A stretch of DNA of 64,000 nt from Streptomyces griseoaurantiacus (lineage in GTDB: Bacteria; Actinomycetota; Actinomycetes; Streptomycetales; Streptomycetaceae), in NCBI GenBank assembly GCA_014656015.1, contig BNBP01000028.1, positions 18,125-82,124 on the forward strand, in the 5' to 3' direction. Below are positions 32,633-40,892 of the stretch, in pieces (position 1 is the stretch's first letter; each line of letters starts with the position of its first letter). The notes under the pieces were generated by a model. It made no database searches and was not told the DNA's origin. It saw nothing but the letters and a program-made list of their open reading frames with translations. Made by a program: the position numbers and the translations under genes.

Positions 32633-33666
32633 CCGGCACACTCCGGCGCCGGGCTCTCCTGAGCGGTGGGCTCCTTCGCGACGAAGTCCTTCGCCAGCGC
32701 CAGGACGGCGTCGTTGGCCTCCGGGGTTCCGGTGCTCACCCGTACGCCCGCTCCCGCGATCTCACGCACCACCACACCGTGGGCGGCCAGATGGTCCACG
32801 AAGGCCTTGTTCCGCTCACCGAGCGGCAGCCAGAGGAAGTTCGCGCCACTGGGCGGCACCCGCAGGCCCAGGTCCAGCAGTCCGGCCCGGACCCGGTCCC
32901 GCTCCCGGGCGACCTCCGCACATCGCTCCCGCATCACGTCCTCGGCCTCCAGCGCGGCCATCGCGGCGGCCTGCGCGACGGTGCTCACCCGGAAGAACGG
33001 CGTCATCCTCCGCAGCGGCCCGACCACCGCCTCCGCGCCGGCCAGGTGACCCACCCGCAGTCCGAGCAGCCCGTGCGACTTGGAGAACGTCCGCACGACC
33101 GCGACCCGTTCGTCCTCCTTGGCCAGCGCCATGGCGTCGGCGAGCTCGCCGGGTGGGGCGAACTCGCGGTACGCCTCGTCGACCAGCACCAGAACGCCCG
33201 GCGGCAGCGCGGCCACGAAGTCCCTCAGGCGGTCGTGCCCGAGCACCTCGCCCGTCGGATTGTTCGGGTTGCACAGCAGCACCACCCTGGTGCGGTCCGT
33301 CACGGCGGCGGCCATGGCGGTCAGGTCGTGCTCCTGGCCGGTCAGCGGCACCGCGACGGGTTCGGCCCGGGCGTTGCGGATGAGGAGCGGATACATCTCG
33401 AACGACGGCCAGGCGTGCAGCACCTCGGTGCCCGGCCCGGCGTGCGCGTTCAGGAACTGCTGGAGCAGCGCGCCCGACCCCGGGCCCGCCACGACCCGGG
33501 CGGGCGGGAGGCCGAGCCGGCGTGCGAGTTCCTCGGTGAGCCCGGTGGCGAGTGCGTCGAGGGTGAGGTTGACGCGCTCGCCGGAATCCCGGACCGCCCG
33601 GGCCACACCCGGTAACAGTGCCGAATGGTTTTCGTTGAGAGAGAGTTCGTACATTGCCGGATCCAC
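32629..33666 (-). CDS. HisC-like class I/II aminotransferase, TTA-containing
   Basis: A 345-residue PLP enzyme. SLNENHSALLPG near the N-terminus, CNPNNPTGE at about 132-140 and RTFSKSHGLLGLRVG (Lys197 as PLP Schiff-base lysine) match histidinol-phosphate/aromatic aminotransferases. GTG 33666 with AGGAAGG 7 nt upstream is preferred; ATG 33654 is the alternative. Leu18 is encoded by TTA (rare, bldA-dependent). First gene of a five-gene operon for terpenoid assembly; it is not in a histidine operon, so it probably makes or consumes an aromatic or keto-acid building block. Substrate not predictable. Confidence 0.85.
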   Translation of the reverse strand: MDPAMYELSLNENHSALLPGVARAVRDSGERVNLTLDALATGLTEELARRLGLPPARVVAGPGSGALLQQFLNAHAGPGTEVLHAWPSFEMYPLLIRNARAEPVAVPLTGQEHDLTAMAAAVTDRTRVVLLCNPNNPTGEVLGHDRLRDFVAALPPGVLVLVDEAYREFAPPGELADAMALAKEDERVAVVRTFSKSHGLLGLRVGHLAGAEAVVGPLRRMTPFFRVSTVAQAAAMAALEAEDVMRERCAEVARERDRVRAGLLDLGLRVPPSGANFLWLPLGERNKAFVDHLAAHGVVVREIAGAGVRVSTGTPEANDAVLALAKDFVAKEPTAQESPAPECAG

Positions 33667-34582
33667 GGGATGGCCTTCCTGTCGACGTGCCACGGGGCAT
33701 GGAGAAGGCGACCGCGACCGTCTACAGAAGACGGCGCGGCGAAAGGAATAGGCGCTGTGAAGCGGGGGGTGATGTGCAGGAATCGGCAGGGGGAGAAGTG
33801 GGGGAGAGGCCGGGGAAGAGAACAGGCGCGAGAATGGGGGCACTGTTCCGCCGGGCGACTGAAAGAGCGCCGACTCTCTCAGTGTGACCATGAGACGGCT
33901 TCCCGCGCAAGACCGGTCCGATGAAACCCGGAAGAGGGCGATTTGTTCCGGATGAACGGATGGGGCAGCAATTGCCGAATCGGCGCGCGGGGGGCTGCGG
34001 GCGAGGACTGTGGGCGGTAGTCAGGGAACGTTTCTCGGTGTCACGGTGTGACCTTCGCCATGTTTATTTCCGCGCCGTGACGACTTGTGGGGGAAAGCGG
34101 GCCGGGCCGCGACCGGGCCCGGGAGCGACGGCCGCCGCGTTCCTTCGCGCCGGTCTGATCTGGCGTGATGAAGGGCGTGGACGGTACCGGGCCCGAGGCG
34201 GCGACGGCGCCCCCGGCTCCATGTGACGATCCGGTACGGGCACGGCCGCCGTCGGCCGCCGCACTCCTGACAAAGGAGAGGGTTGCTGGTACCACGGAAC
34301 CGGTAATGTCGGCGCTTCCGAAAACGATGGCTGATTACTTGCTCATCGTCCGAAAACAGACCCCAGCTCTCCTCTCGCGACCCCGCCCTGGAATCCGGAC
34401 GGCGGCCTGGTCACCGGCCAGGAAAGGAAAAGATGTGGATACCGCCGTGCGCCGACGCGGAACACCGGCTCCGGCAGGAGGACGGAAGGCGTCGGGCCGC
34501 CGCCGGGCCCGAGGGGCGCGACAGCGGCCGGCCGTTCCCCGGCGTCGGGCGCCGCGGAGAGACGCGGTGGACGCCGGGCCGG
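33667..34582. other. 916-bp noncoding stretch upstream of terpenoid operon
   Basis: Between the sulfotransferase stop and the aminotransferase start I find no reading frame with convincing codon usage or ribosome-binding site. GC content drops locally (for example 33900-34080 and 34300-34370). Noted inside: a small hairpin CCGTCT-N5-AGACGG (33718-33734), a direct repeat TCCGAAAAC (34317-34325 and 34349-34357), and ACGATG/CATCGT inverted arms between the two. It likely contains the operon promoter, with a long leader, but no consensus promoter stands out. Confidence 0.5.
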
Positions 34583-35209
34583 TCACAACTCGGCCATGGC
34601 CCGCAACTCCGCGGTGGTGTTGCGGTGCGGAAACGGTTCTTCGGGCTCGGGGACGTCCAGCGCGCGGCAGAGCGGACCCCATCCGTCGGCGGGGGACCAC
34701 TCGACCAGCCGCTCGGCCGGCACGAGCGAGCGCACCTCGTCGTTGTGCGCTTCGTAGGCGGCCTTGGCTGCGGTCTCGTCGGACCATGCGGTCGTCAGGT
34801 GCTCGACGGTCGTGAGGTGGCCCAGCTCGATGATCCGCGCGTCCGCGTGCTCCGGGTGCGCCAGGTGCCGCTCCAGCACGGGGACGACCGTCTGCGAGAA
34901 GCTCCGCCACCATTCCTCGGTGTCGCGGACCGAAAGCACCACGAGCGCCTCCGGGAACACGGTCTGCAACTCCCGCCAGAACGCCGATGTCGGGCCGCCG
35001 ACCGCGGCGCCGTAACCGTCGAAGAAGCTTTCCCAGCCGGACGGGGGGCTGCCTTCCGTGAAGGCTTGTTCCCACGGCGATACATGCTCGGGACGCTGGG
35101 TCACCTCGAGCATGTGATAGCACTTCTGGCCCAGCAATGCGCTCAGGCCGAGATGGAGAGAGAACGTTCCGGTGCGACCGATTCCTGCTCCGATGGCGCG
35201 TAATGACAC
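34583..35209 (-). CDS. Sulfotransferase-family protein, TTA at codon 3
   Basis: A 208-residue protein. GAGIGRTGTFSLHLGL (residues about 7-22) is the P-loop-like 5'-PSB motif that binds PAPS in the sulfotransferase_4 family, and VLSVRDTEEWWRSF is the 3'-phosphate-binding Arg/Ser region. GTG 35209 follows CGGAG by about 9 nt. Codon 3 is TTA, the strongest position for bldA control. It lies between the operon and the divergent cyclase-like gene, suggesting sulfation of the cluster product or a regulatory intermediate. Members of this family are often of unknown acceptor. Confidence 0.75.
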   Translation of the reverse strand: MSLRAIGAGIGRTGTFSLHLGLSALLGQKCYHMLEVTQRPEHVSPWEQAFTEGSPPSGWESFFDGYGAAVGGPTSAFWRELQTVFPEALVVLSVRDTEEWWRSFSQTVVPVLERHLAHPEHADARIIELGHLTTVEHLTTAWSDETAAKAAYEAHNDEVRSLVPAERLVEWSPADGWGPLCRALDVPEPEEPFPHRNTTAELRAMAEL

Positions 35210-35726
35210 TGGCGATCTCCGTTCGATTCGGCGCAGTCGGCTGAAAGCTACGAGAAGTGATCCGGCGTTGTCAAGGAATGGCGATTTCGTGAGACGGATG
35301 ATTCTTTGCGTGCGGTGGGGTTTGGTTTCGAGTAAGGGTGGCTTTGTCCCTCGCTGAGATGGTTACTGGATAAAGGCGCCGACGGGGGAGGAATTAAAGA
35401 CGGGCCGGCGCACGGGGTGCCTCTTGACATTCCGGGCAAGGCTGGGGAACTCTCGTGGGAAGGCAGGTCTGCAACTCCGTGACGTGCGGATTGGCGAGCA
35501 GGCGGGAATCACCCGCGTGAATTTCTCGCCGCATTGCCCGCACCCGAACAAGAGTTGTCGCGCCCGTGTGCGCCCGATCCGGACAGCTCGTGAAGGCCCT
35601 CCGACACACAATGACCAGAGACCCTCGATGGCGGACCGGTCACACGGATGCGCCATTCCAGAGATGGGACGCCCCGCCGGCCCACCTCCTTTCGAGGCCA
35701 CTGTGACCAGGAGAAAGGAGGAGCAG
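35210..35726. other. 517-bp divergent promoter region
   Basis: Lies between the sulfotransferase and cyclase-like starts and is noticeably less GC-rich than its surroundings. TTGACA at 35424-35429 is a perfect -35 on the plus strand, but the -10 at the right distance is poor (near GGAACT). Plus-strand readings from 35424 exist but have no ribosome-binding site or plausible codon use. No gene seen. Confidence 0.5.
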
Positions 35727-37412
35727 TTGCAGCCGACGAGTCCGCGACTGCTTGACCAAGCCAATGACGCGATGCACGCCGGCGCGCGTGCCCTCTGGGA
35801 AGTGCAGCGGCCCGACGGGGTCTTCGATCACGGGGCCGAGGGATGGACCTCGGTCCTGGCCACGGTGGGGGCCGTCTCGGCACTGCACTGTGCCGATCCC
35901 GTGCGGTCCGCGGACCTCGTCGGGAAGGGCGTGGAGTGGCTGTGCCGCACCCAGGCCGCCGACGGCGGATGGAGCACCATTCCCCACATGCCGACCGAGG
36001 CCGGTCCCACCGCGGTCGCCGCCGCGACCTTGCAGCACCTCGCGCCGGAGCGGGCGGCCGAGACGATCCGTGCGGCGCGGTCGTGGCTCGAGGACTTCGG
36101 TGGGCTGGAGGCGATCTCTCATCGGGAGATGGCCGCGGTGTGCCGGCGGTTCTACGCCCGTGCCGGATGGCTCGACCCCGAGGACCTTCCGCGGCTCCCG
36201 CTGGAACTTGCCGCGTTCCCCCGGCTGTTCCGTGAGCTGCTCGACTTCCGCGCTCCTCTGGTCGCCGCCGCGGCACTCGCCCAGGCCCGAACCCGCGCGC
36301 AGGGCCCGGTGCGGAGGTTGCTCAACCGGGCGGGCAGGCCCTCCGCGCTCCGGCTGATCCGGCAGATCTACGAACACGAGGGGATGACGGGGGAGTTCAG
36401 TGAGGACCCCTGGGCGGCCGGACTGACCTGCGAGGCGCTTGCACGGTCCGGTGCGGCCCCGGACCTGGTGGCGTCGACTGTGGAGTGGCTGCGGTCGAAG
36501 GCGAATCCGGACGGTTCGTGGAACATGATGCCGCTGGATCTGACCTGGTCCGTCTACGCCGTCGAAGGCCTGATGGAGGCCGGTCACACAGCCGACCCGC
36601 GACTGTCCCTGTCCCGTTCGCTGTTCCACGACCGCCAGCAGGACCGGCCGTTCACCGCCTTCGGCTGCCCCGCGGGTTTCTGGGGCTGGTCCTCGCCGCA
36701 CGGCTGGCCGGCGGCGGTGGAGACCGCCGAGATCACGTCCGCGCTGGCGCGCATGCCGGGCGGACGCGAGGACGAACACGTCGCCCGCGGTGTGCAGTGG
36801 CTGCTCGCGCAGCAGGACGGCCGGGGTTCGTGGAGCCTGTGCGTCCGCAACACCAGGGTCGACAACTGCGGCCCCTGCCCCCACACCACGGCCCAGGCCC
36901 TCCTGGCGCTGCTGAACGCGGGGGTGCCCGCCGACGGCCGGGTCGTTCGGACGGCGCTGCGCTGGCTGCTGTCCAGTGGGCGCCCCGACGGCTCCTTCGA
37001 CTCGGTCTGGTACCGCAGCTACACCTCGGGGACGTCGGTCGTGCTGGAGGCGCTGGTGAAGGCGGGGGCCGGTGGGCATCCCGCCGCTCTGCGGGCCGCG
37101 GAATGGCTGGCGCGCACCCAGCGTCCGGACGGCTCGTGGAGTACCGGGGACGGGGTCGCACCGGGAACGGTGGAGGAGACCGCATGGGCGGTGTGCGCCC
37201 TGCTGGCCGCCGGGCGCGGCACGGACGAGGAGGCCGTCCGCCGGGGTGTCGTCTGGCTGCTCGCCCAGGAATCCGACGGCCGGTGGCCGCAGGCCCCGGT
37301 CAGCGAGTTCATCCGCGGCGCCTCACGCTTCCCGAACGGCGGACTGACCAACGGCCTCGCGCTGCGCGCCCTGGCAGCCTTCCTCGACGCCTCCGGGGGC
37401 CGGGTCGTCTGA
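35727..37412 (+). CDS. Squalene/terpene-cyclase-like protein lacking DxDD
   Basis: A 561-residue (alpha/alpha) barrel protein with at least six prenyltransferase/squalene-cyclase (QW-type) repeats, such as GVEWLCRTQAADGGWSTI, EWLARTQRPDGSWST and VVWLLAQESDGRWPQ. TTG 35727 has AAAGGAG 6 nt upstream; GTG 35703 is an alternative. By alignment to squalene-hopene cyclase, the catalytic DxDDTA region falls on WPAAVETAE (A329-A330-V331-E332), so the protonating aspartate is missing. It is closest in length to bacterial class II diterpene cyclases. Divergent from the polyprenyl/UbiA operon. It may use another acid (Glu332) or serve as a non-canonical cyclase or prenyl-binding partner. Confidence 0.8.
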   Translation: MQPTSPRLLDQANDAMHAGARALWEVQRPDGVFDHGAEGWTSVLATVGAVSALHCADPVRSADLVGKGVEWLCRTQAADGGWSTIPHMPTEAGPTAVAAATLQHLAPERAAETIRAARSWLEDFGGLEAISHREMAAVCRRFYARAGWLDPEDLPRLPLELAAFPRLFRELLDFRAPLVAAAALAQARTRAQGPVRRLLNRAGRPSALRLIRQIYEHEGMTGEFSEDPWAAGLTCEALARSGAAPDLVASTVEWLRSKANPDGSWNMMPLDLTWSVYAVEGLMEAGHTADPRLSLSRSLFHDRQQDRPFTAFGCPAGFWGWSSPHGWPAAVETAEITSALARMPGGREDEHVARGVQWLLAQQDGRGSWSLCVRNTRVDNCGPCPHTTAQALLALLNAGVPADGRVVRTALRWLLSSGRPDGSFDSVWYRSYTSGTSVVLEALVKAGAGGHPAALRAAEWLARTQRPDGSWSTGDGVAPGTVEETAWAVCALLAAGRGTDEEAVRRGVVWLLAQESDGRWPQAPVSEFIRGASRFPNGGLTNGLALRALAAFLDASGGRVV

Positions 37413-37634
37413 CACCCGAAGGGGCATGGCCGGGGTGCGGGCGTCGGCCGGGACCGGCGTGCTGCCGGTCCGCGTGGAGGGAGGCGGGCGGCGGCAGCAC
37501 GGCATTGGGCATGTCGGCCGCCGAGGTGGTCGCAGAACCGGCCCGCGGCCGGCGCCAGGTTGCGCTGCGGGTCGGCCGGGGGTGGCGGGCCGTGGTGTCG
37601 ACAACGATGTCGGCAGCGCGGCCCGCGCGGGTTC

Positions 37635-38555
37635 TCACGGTGTGTAGAGGGCGTCGCTGCCGTAGAGCTCCCTGGTGAAGGCGGTGATGTCGGCGCTGCG
37701 GTCGCTGCCGTCGAGGTTGTATGTCAGGTAGACGCCGTATCCCTCGCCGACGGTGCGGCGGGCGAGGTCGGCGACCGTGCTGCGTGAGGTGCGGCCGATC
37801 TCGACGGCCGCCGGCGACAGCTTCGACTTGGGCAGCGCGATGCGGGGCACCTGCCAGCTGCCGTAGTAGGGATTCCAGGCGTAGTCGAATGCGCTGGAGA
37901 TGTCGTTGCCGCCGTAGGACAGGCGCGAGGCGGCAGGGCCGATGTTGTACAGGCTGATGATCTTGTCAGGCATGTCCGCGCGCAGTGCCGTCACCAACTG
38001 CACGAAGGAACTGGCGTTGGGCTGCGCCGTGCCGTTGTTGCCGTACTCGGCGTATTCGTCGTCGAAGTCGATGCCGTCGAGGCCGTAGGTGCGCACGGCG
38101 TCCGACATCTGGTGTGCGAACGCCGCGGCCGACCGCTGTGACGTGAAGTTGGCGAATCCCGCGCCCTGGTGGTTGCCCAGCACGGAGAGGACGACCTTGA
38201 TCCCCTTCTGCTGCAGTGGCCGTATCTGGGTGGCGGCGTTGTCCAGGACGCGTTGCACGTTGTCGTTGAAGTGCAGGTAGGCCGTCTTCGTGGCCGTGTC
38301 GTAGTTGATGTTCGCCGCGAAGATCACGGCGATGTCGAAGACGTTGCCGCCCCGGGCGAGCGTGTACTTGCCGGCGTTGAGGATGCTGTTGTTGTTCACC
38401 TCGATGTAGGCCACCGAGGTCGGCCCCTGCTTGGCGGGTGCGGGTGCGGGTGCGGTGGCCGGGGCGGTCATGGCGGTGGTGCCGAGGACCAGGGCCGTGA
38501 CGGCCGAAAGCGTGAGTGCGGCGGTTCGTATCGTGCTCCGTAGCGGAGTGAACAT
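37635..38555 (-). CDS. Endo-beta-N-acetylglucosaminidase H (GH18)
   Basis: A 306-residue secreted enzyme very like Streptomyces plicatus Endo H: VAYIEVNNNSILNAGKYTLA, LSVLGNHQGAGFANF, then GLDGIDFDDEYAEYGNNG with catalytic Asp165 and Glu167, and LYNIGPAASRLSYGG. A Sec signal with an Ala/Pro-rich end occupies residues 1-42. ATG 38555 is the start; a 25-codon extension is rejected. It cleaves the chitobiose core of high-mannose and hybrid N-glycans. No operon, but it is 5 kb from a mannan-utilisation locus that could process the released mannosyl chains. Confidence 0.93.
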   Translation of the reverse strand: MFTPLRSTIRTAALTLSAVTALVLGTTAMTAPATAPAPAPAKQGPTSVAYIEVNNNSILNAGKYTLARGGNVFDIAVIFAANINYDTATKTAYLHFNDNVQRVLDNAATQIRPLQQKGIKVVLSVLGNHQGAGFANFTSQRSAAAFAHQMSDAVRTYGLDGIDFDDEYAEYGNNGTAQPNASSFVQLVTALRADMPDKIISLYNIGPAASRLSYGGNDISSAFDYAWNPYYGSWQVPRIALPKSKLSPAAVEIGRTSRSTVADLARRTVGEGYGVYLTYNLDGSDRSADITAFTRELYGSDALYTP

Positions 38556-38852
38556 CGGTGGCCGGTCTCCCCTCGCGTGGTTGGTGTCCGACGTGCTCGA
38601 GGACGCTGGTGAGCCCTCCAAGTTTTCCACCTTTATGACTGCACACCGACAAGCGTGCGTGAACTCTTCACGGCTTCCCCACGTGCCTCACGTGCGACTG
38701 GCCCCGGTCACCCGGGGGGATGAATGCCGCAGGATTCGCGGATGGGGGAGGAGGGGCGACCGGATAGTGGGGGACAGGAAGGCGCTTCGTACCGTCTCGC
38801 CCTTCTCTCCGCCCGCCCCACCGCGATTGCTCACCCCCGCCCAGGAGGACCC

Positions 38853-39761
38853 ATGGACGACACGGAGTCACGAAACGCCGCAGCGTACGGCGTCGACGGG
38901 GGAGTCGGCGCCACCGCGTTGCTGGTCGCCGCGGCCCGGGCGCTGGAGACCCACCGCGAGGACAGCCTGGTGCGGGACGTCCACGCCGAGCACTTCGTGC
39001 GGGCGGCCGTCGCCTCCGCGGGCTGGCCCGTGCGGCCGCACCAGGTGCCGGACGTGGACACCGATCCCCTGTGGGGGCGCTTCGCACGCTACTTCGGCCT
39101 GCGCACGAGGGTCCTCGACAACCACCTCCTCCGCTCGGTGCGGGAAGGGGCACGCCAGGTGGTGCTGTTCGGCGCGGGCCTGGACAGCCGGGCGTTCCGG
39201 CTCGACTGGCCCGAGGACCGCGTCCTGTTCGAACTCGACCGGGAAGGCGTGCTGGAGTTCAAGCACCGGGTGCTCGCCGGGGCACCGGCGACGCCCCGGG
39301 TGACCCGGGTCCCGGTGCCGATCGATCTGCGTGCCGACTGGGAGGACGCGCTGACCGGCGCGGGCTTCGACCCGAGCGTGCCGACGGCATGGCTGGCGGA
39401 GGGGCTGCTGTTCTATCTGCCTCCCGCCGCCGAGCGGCAACTCGTCGACGCCGTCGACCGGTTGAGCGCGCGCGGAAGCACCCTGGCCTACGAGGTCAAG
39501 CTGGAGAAGGACCTGCGGGCGTACCGCGACAGCGCGCTCTACACCGCGACGAGGGAACAGATCGGCATCGACCTGCTGGACCTCTTCAACGGCGAGCCGC
39601 GCCCCGACTCCGTCGGAGACCTGGTGGGCCGGGGCTGGTCCACCGTGGTCCGTACGCCCTTCGACTTCACCCGCCGGTACGGACGAGGACCGCTGCCCGA
39701 GCCCAACGACGCTCTGGAGGGCAACCGTTGGGTGTTCGCGGACAAGCCCGCCGGGTCCTGA
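38853..39761 (+). CDS. Class I SAM-dependent O-methyltransferase (LCMT/TIGR00027-like)
   Basis: A 302-residue methyltransferase from ATG 38853, preceded by AGGAGG. VVLFGAGLDSRAFRLDWPED at about 107-126 is the SAM motif I of the leucine carboxyl methyltransferase/TIGR00027 group, and TAWLAEGLLFYLP is motif IV. These enzymes often methylate carboxylates or hydroxyls on secondary metabolites. It converges on the furan operon (33 bp between stops), so it could methyl-esterify a furoate, but co-function is only inferred from position. Confidence 0.82.
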   Translation: MDDTESRNAAAYGVDGGVGATALLVAAARALETHREDSLVRDVHAEHFVRAAVASAGWPVRPHQVPDVDTDPLWGRFARYFGLRTRVLDNHLLRSVREGARQVVLFGAGLDSRAFRLDWPEDRVLFELDREGVLEFKHRVLAGAPATPRVTRVPVPIDLRADWEDALTGAGFDPSVPTAWLAEGLLFYLPPAAERQLVDAVDRLSARGSTLAYEVKLEKDLRAYRDSALYTATREQIGIDLLDLFNGEPRPDSVGDLVGRGWSTVVRTPFDFTRRYGRGPLPEPNDALEGNRWVFADKPAGS

Positions 39762-39794
39762 CCCGGGGGCCGGGCGAGGACGGCGCGTAGGGCC

Positions 39795-40892
39795 TCACCA
39801 CGGGATCAGTACCGGTTTGACGACGAGGCCCGCGTCGCAGTCCCGTTCGGCCTCGTTGACGTCGGCGAGCGGATACGTACGGATCAGCCGGTCGAACGGG
39901 AAACGCCCCGCTCGCCACAGCGCCGTCAACCGCGGGACGAGGAGCGCGGGCACGGCGTCCCCCTCGCAGATGTGGGAGATCCTGCGGCCCTGCTCCAGAG
40001 TGCCCACATCGAGGGACAACGGGGTGTGCAGCCGGGCCACGAGACCGAGGTGCCCGGTGGGCCGCAGCGCCAGGAGCCCGTCGTTGATGAGCCTGCCGGA
40101 ACCCGTGGTGTCCAGCGCGTACCGCGCGCCGCCGTCGGTCAGCCGCCGGATGTGCCCGGGCAGATCCGGCGTCGCGGCGGGCAGCGGCGACGCGTGGAAT
40201 TCCTCGGCGAGCCGGAGCCGTTCGGGGTGCCGGTCCACGGCGACGACCCTCGCCCCGGCCGCCGTCGCCGCCATCACCGCGGCCAGACCCACCGCCCCCG
40301 CCCCGAGGACGACGACGGTGTCGCCGGGGCCCGCGCCGAAGGTGTTCAGTACCGCGCCGGCCCCGGTGAGGAAGCCGCAGCCGAGCGGCCCGAGCAGTTC
40401 CAGGGGCAGCGAGGGGTCCACCCGGACCGCGTTGCGCGCCAGGACCAGCGCGAAGCCGGCGAACGCGGACTGGCCGAACCAGCGGGGGGCGAGCGCGCCC
40501 CCGGCCGCGTCCGTGAACCGTGCGGCGTGCTCCTGACGCCCGCCGAACAGGTTCAGCGGCGCGAACGAGTCGCAGTAGGCGGGCGCCGCGCCCCGGCAGT
40601 GCACGCAGTGCCCACAGGAGTCGAAGCTCAGCACGACGTGATCGCCGACGTCCAGACCCGTGCCGGAGCCGCCGGTCTCCACCACGACACCCGCGCCCTC
40701 GTGGCCCAGGACCGCGGGCAGCGGAGAGCGGCCCGCCGAGCTCCGGACCGCGAGATCCGTGCGGCACATCCCGCAGCCGGCGACGCGCACCAGCACCTCG
40801 CCCTCGGCCGGTCCGGCCGACAGGAGCACCTCCTCGACGGCGAAGGGGGCATCGTACGAACGCAGCACCGCCGCGTCGAACCTCAAGGACAC
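39795..40892 (-). CDS. Zinc-dependent aryl/benzyl-alcohol-type dehydrogenase
   Basis: A 365-residue MDR enzyme. Catalytic zinc ligands are Cys in GCGMCRTDL, GHEGAG and the later Cys/Asp. The structural zinc loop is SCGHCVHCRGAAPAYCDS. The Rossmann loop is VLGAGAVGLAAVMAA. The LSFDSCGHC-x-YC pattern resembles benzyl/geraniol-type alcohol dehydrogenases acting on aromatic or allylic alcohols. No ATG is available; GTG 40892 overlaps the aldehyde dehydrogenase stop by 10 bp with GGAGG upstream. Third gene of the MfnB operon, fitting oxidation of a furfuryl-type alcohol. Confidence 0.85.
   Translation of the reverse strand: MSLRFDAAVLRSYDAPFAVEEVLLSAGPAEGEVLVRVAGCGMCRTDLAVRSSAGRSPLPAVLGHEGAGVVVETGGSGTGLDVGDHVVLSFDSCGHCVHCRGAAPAYCDSFAPLNLFGGRQEHAARFTDAAGGALAPRWFGQSAFAGFALVLARNAVRVDPSLPLELLGPLGCGFLTGAGAVLNTFGAGPGDTVVVLGAGAVGLAAVMAATAAGARVVAVDRHPERLRLAEEFHASPLPAATPDLPGHIRRLTDGGARYALDTTGSGRLINDGLLALRPTGHLGLVARLHTPLSLDVGTLEQGRRISHICEGDAVPALLVPRLTALWRAGRFPFDRLIRTYPLADVNEAERDCDAGLVVKPVLIPW

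Noticed and set aside
33921..34226. Possible small plus-strand gene in the terpenoid leader region
   Set aside because: Codon use is not Streptomyces-like and no ribosome-binding site precedes it.
35424..35726. Upstream extension of the cyclase-like protein from TTG 35424
   Set aside because: The TTG is part of a TTGACA -35 hexamer, there is no ribosome-binding site, and the residues lack codon bias.
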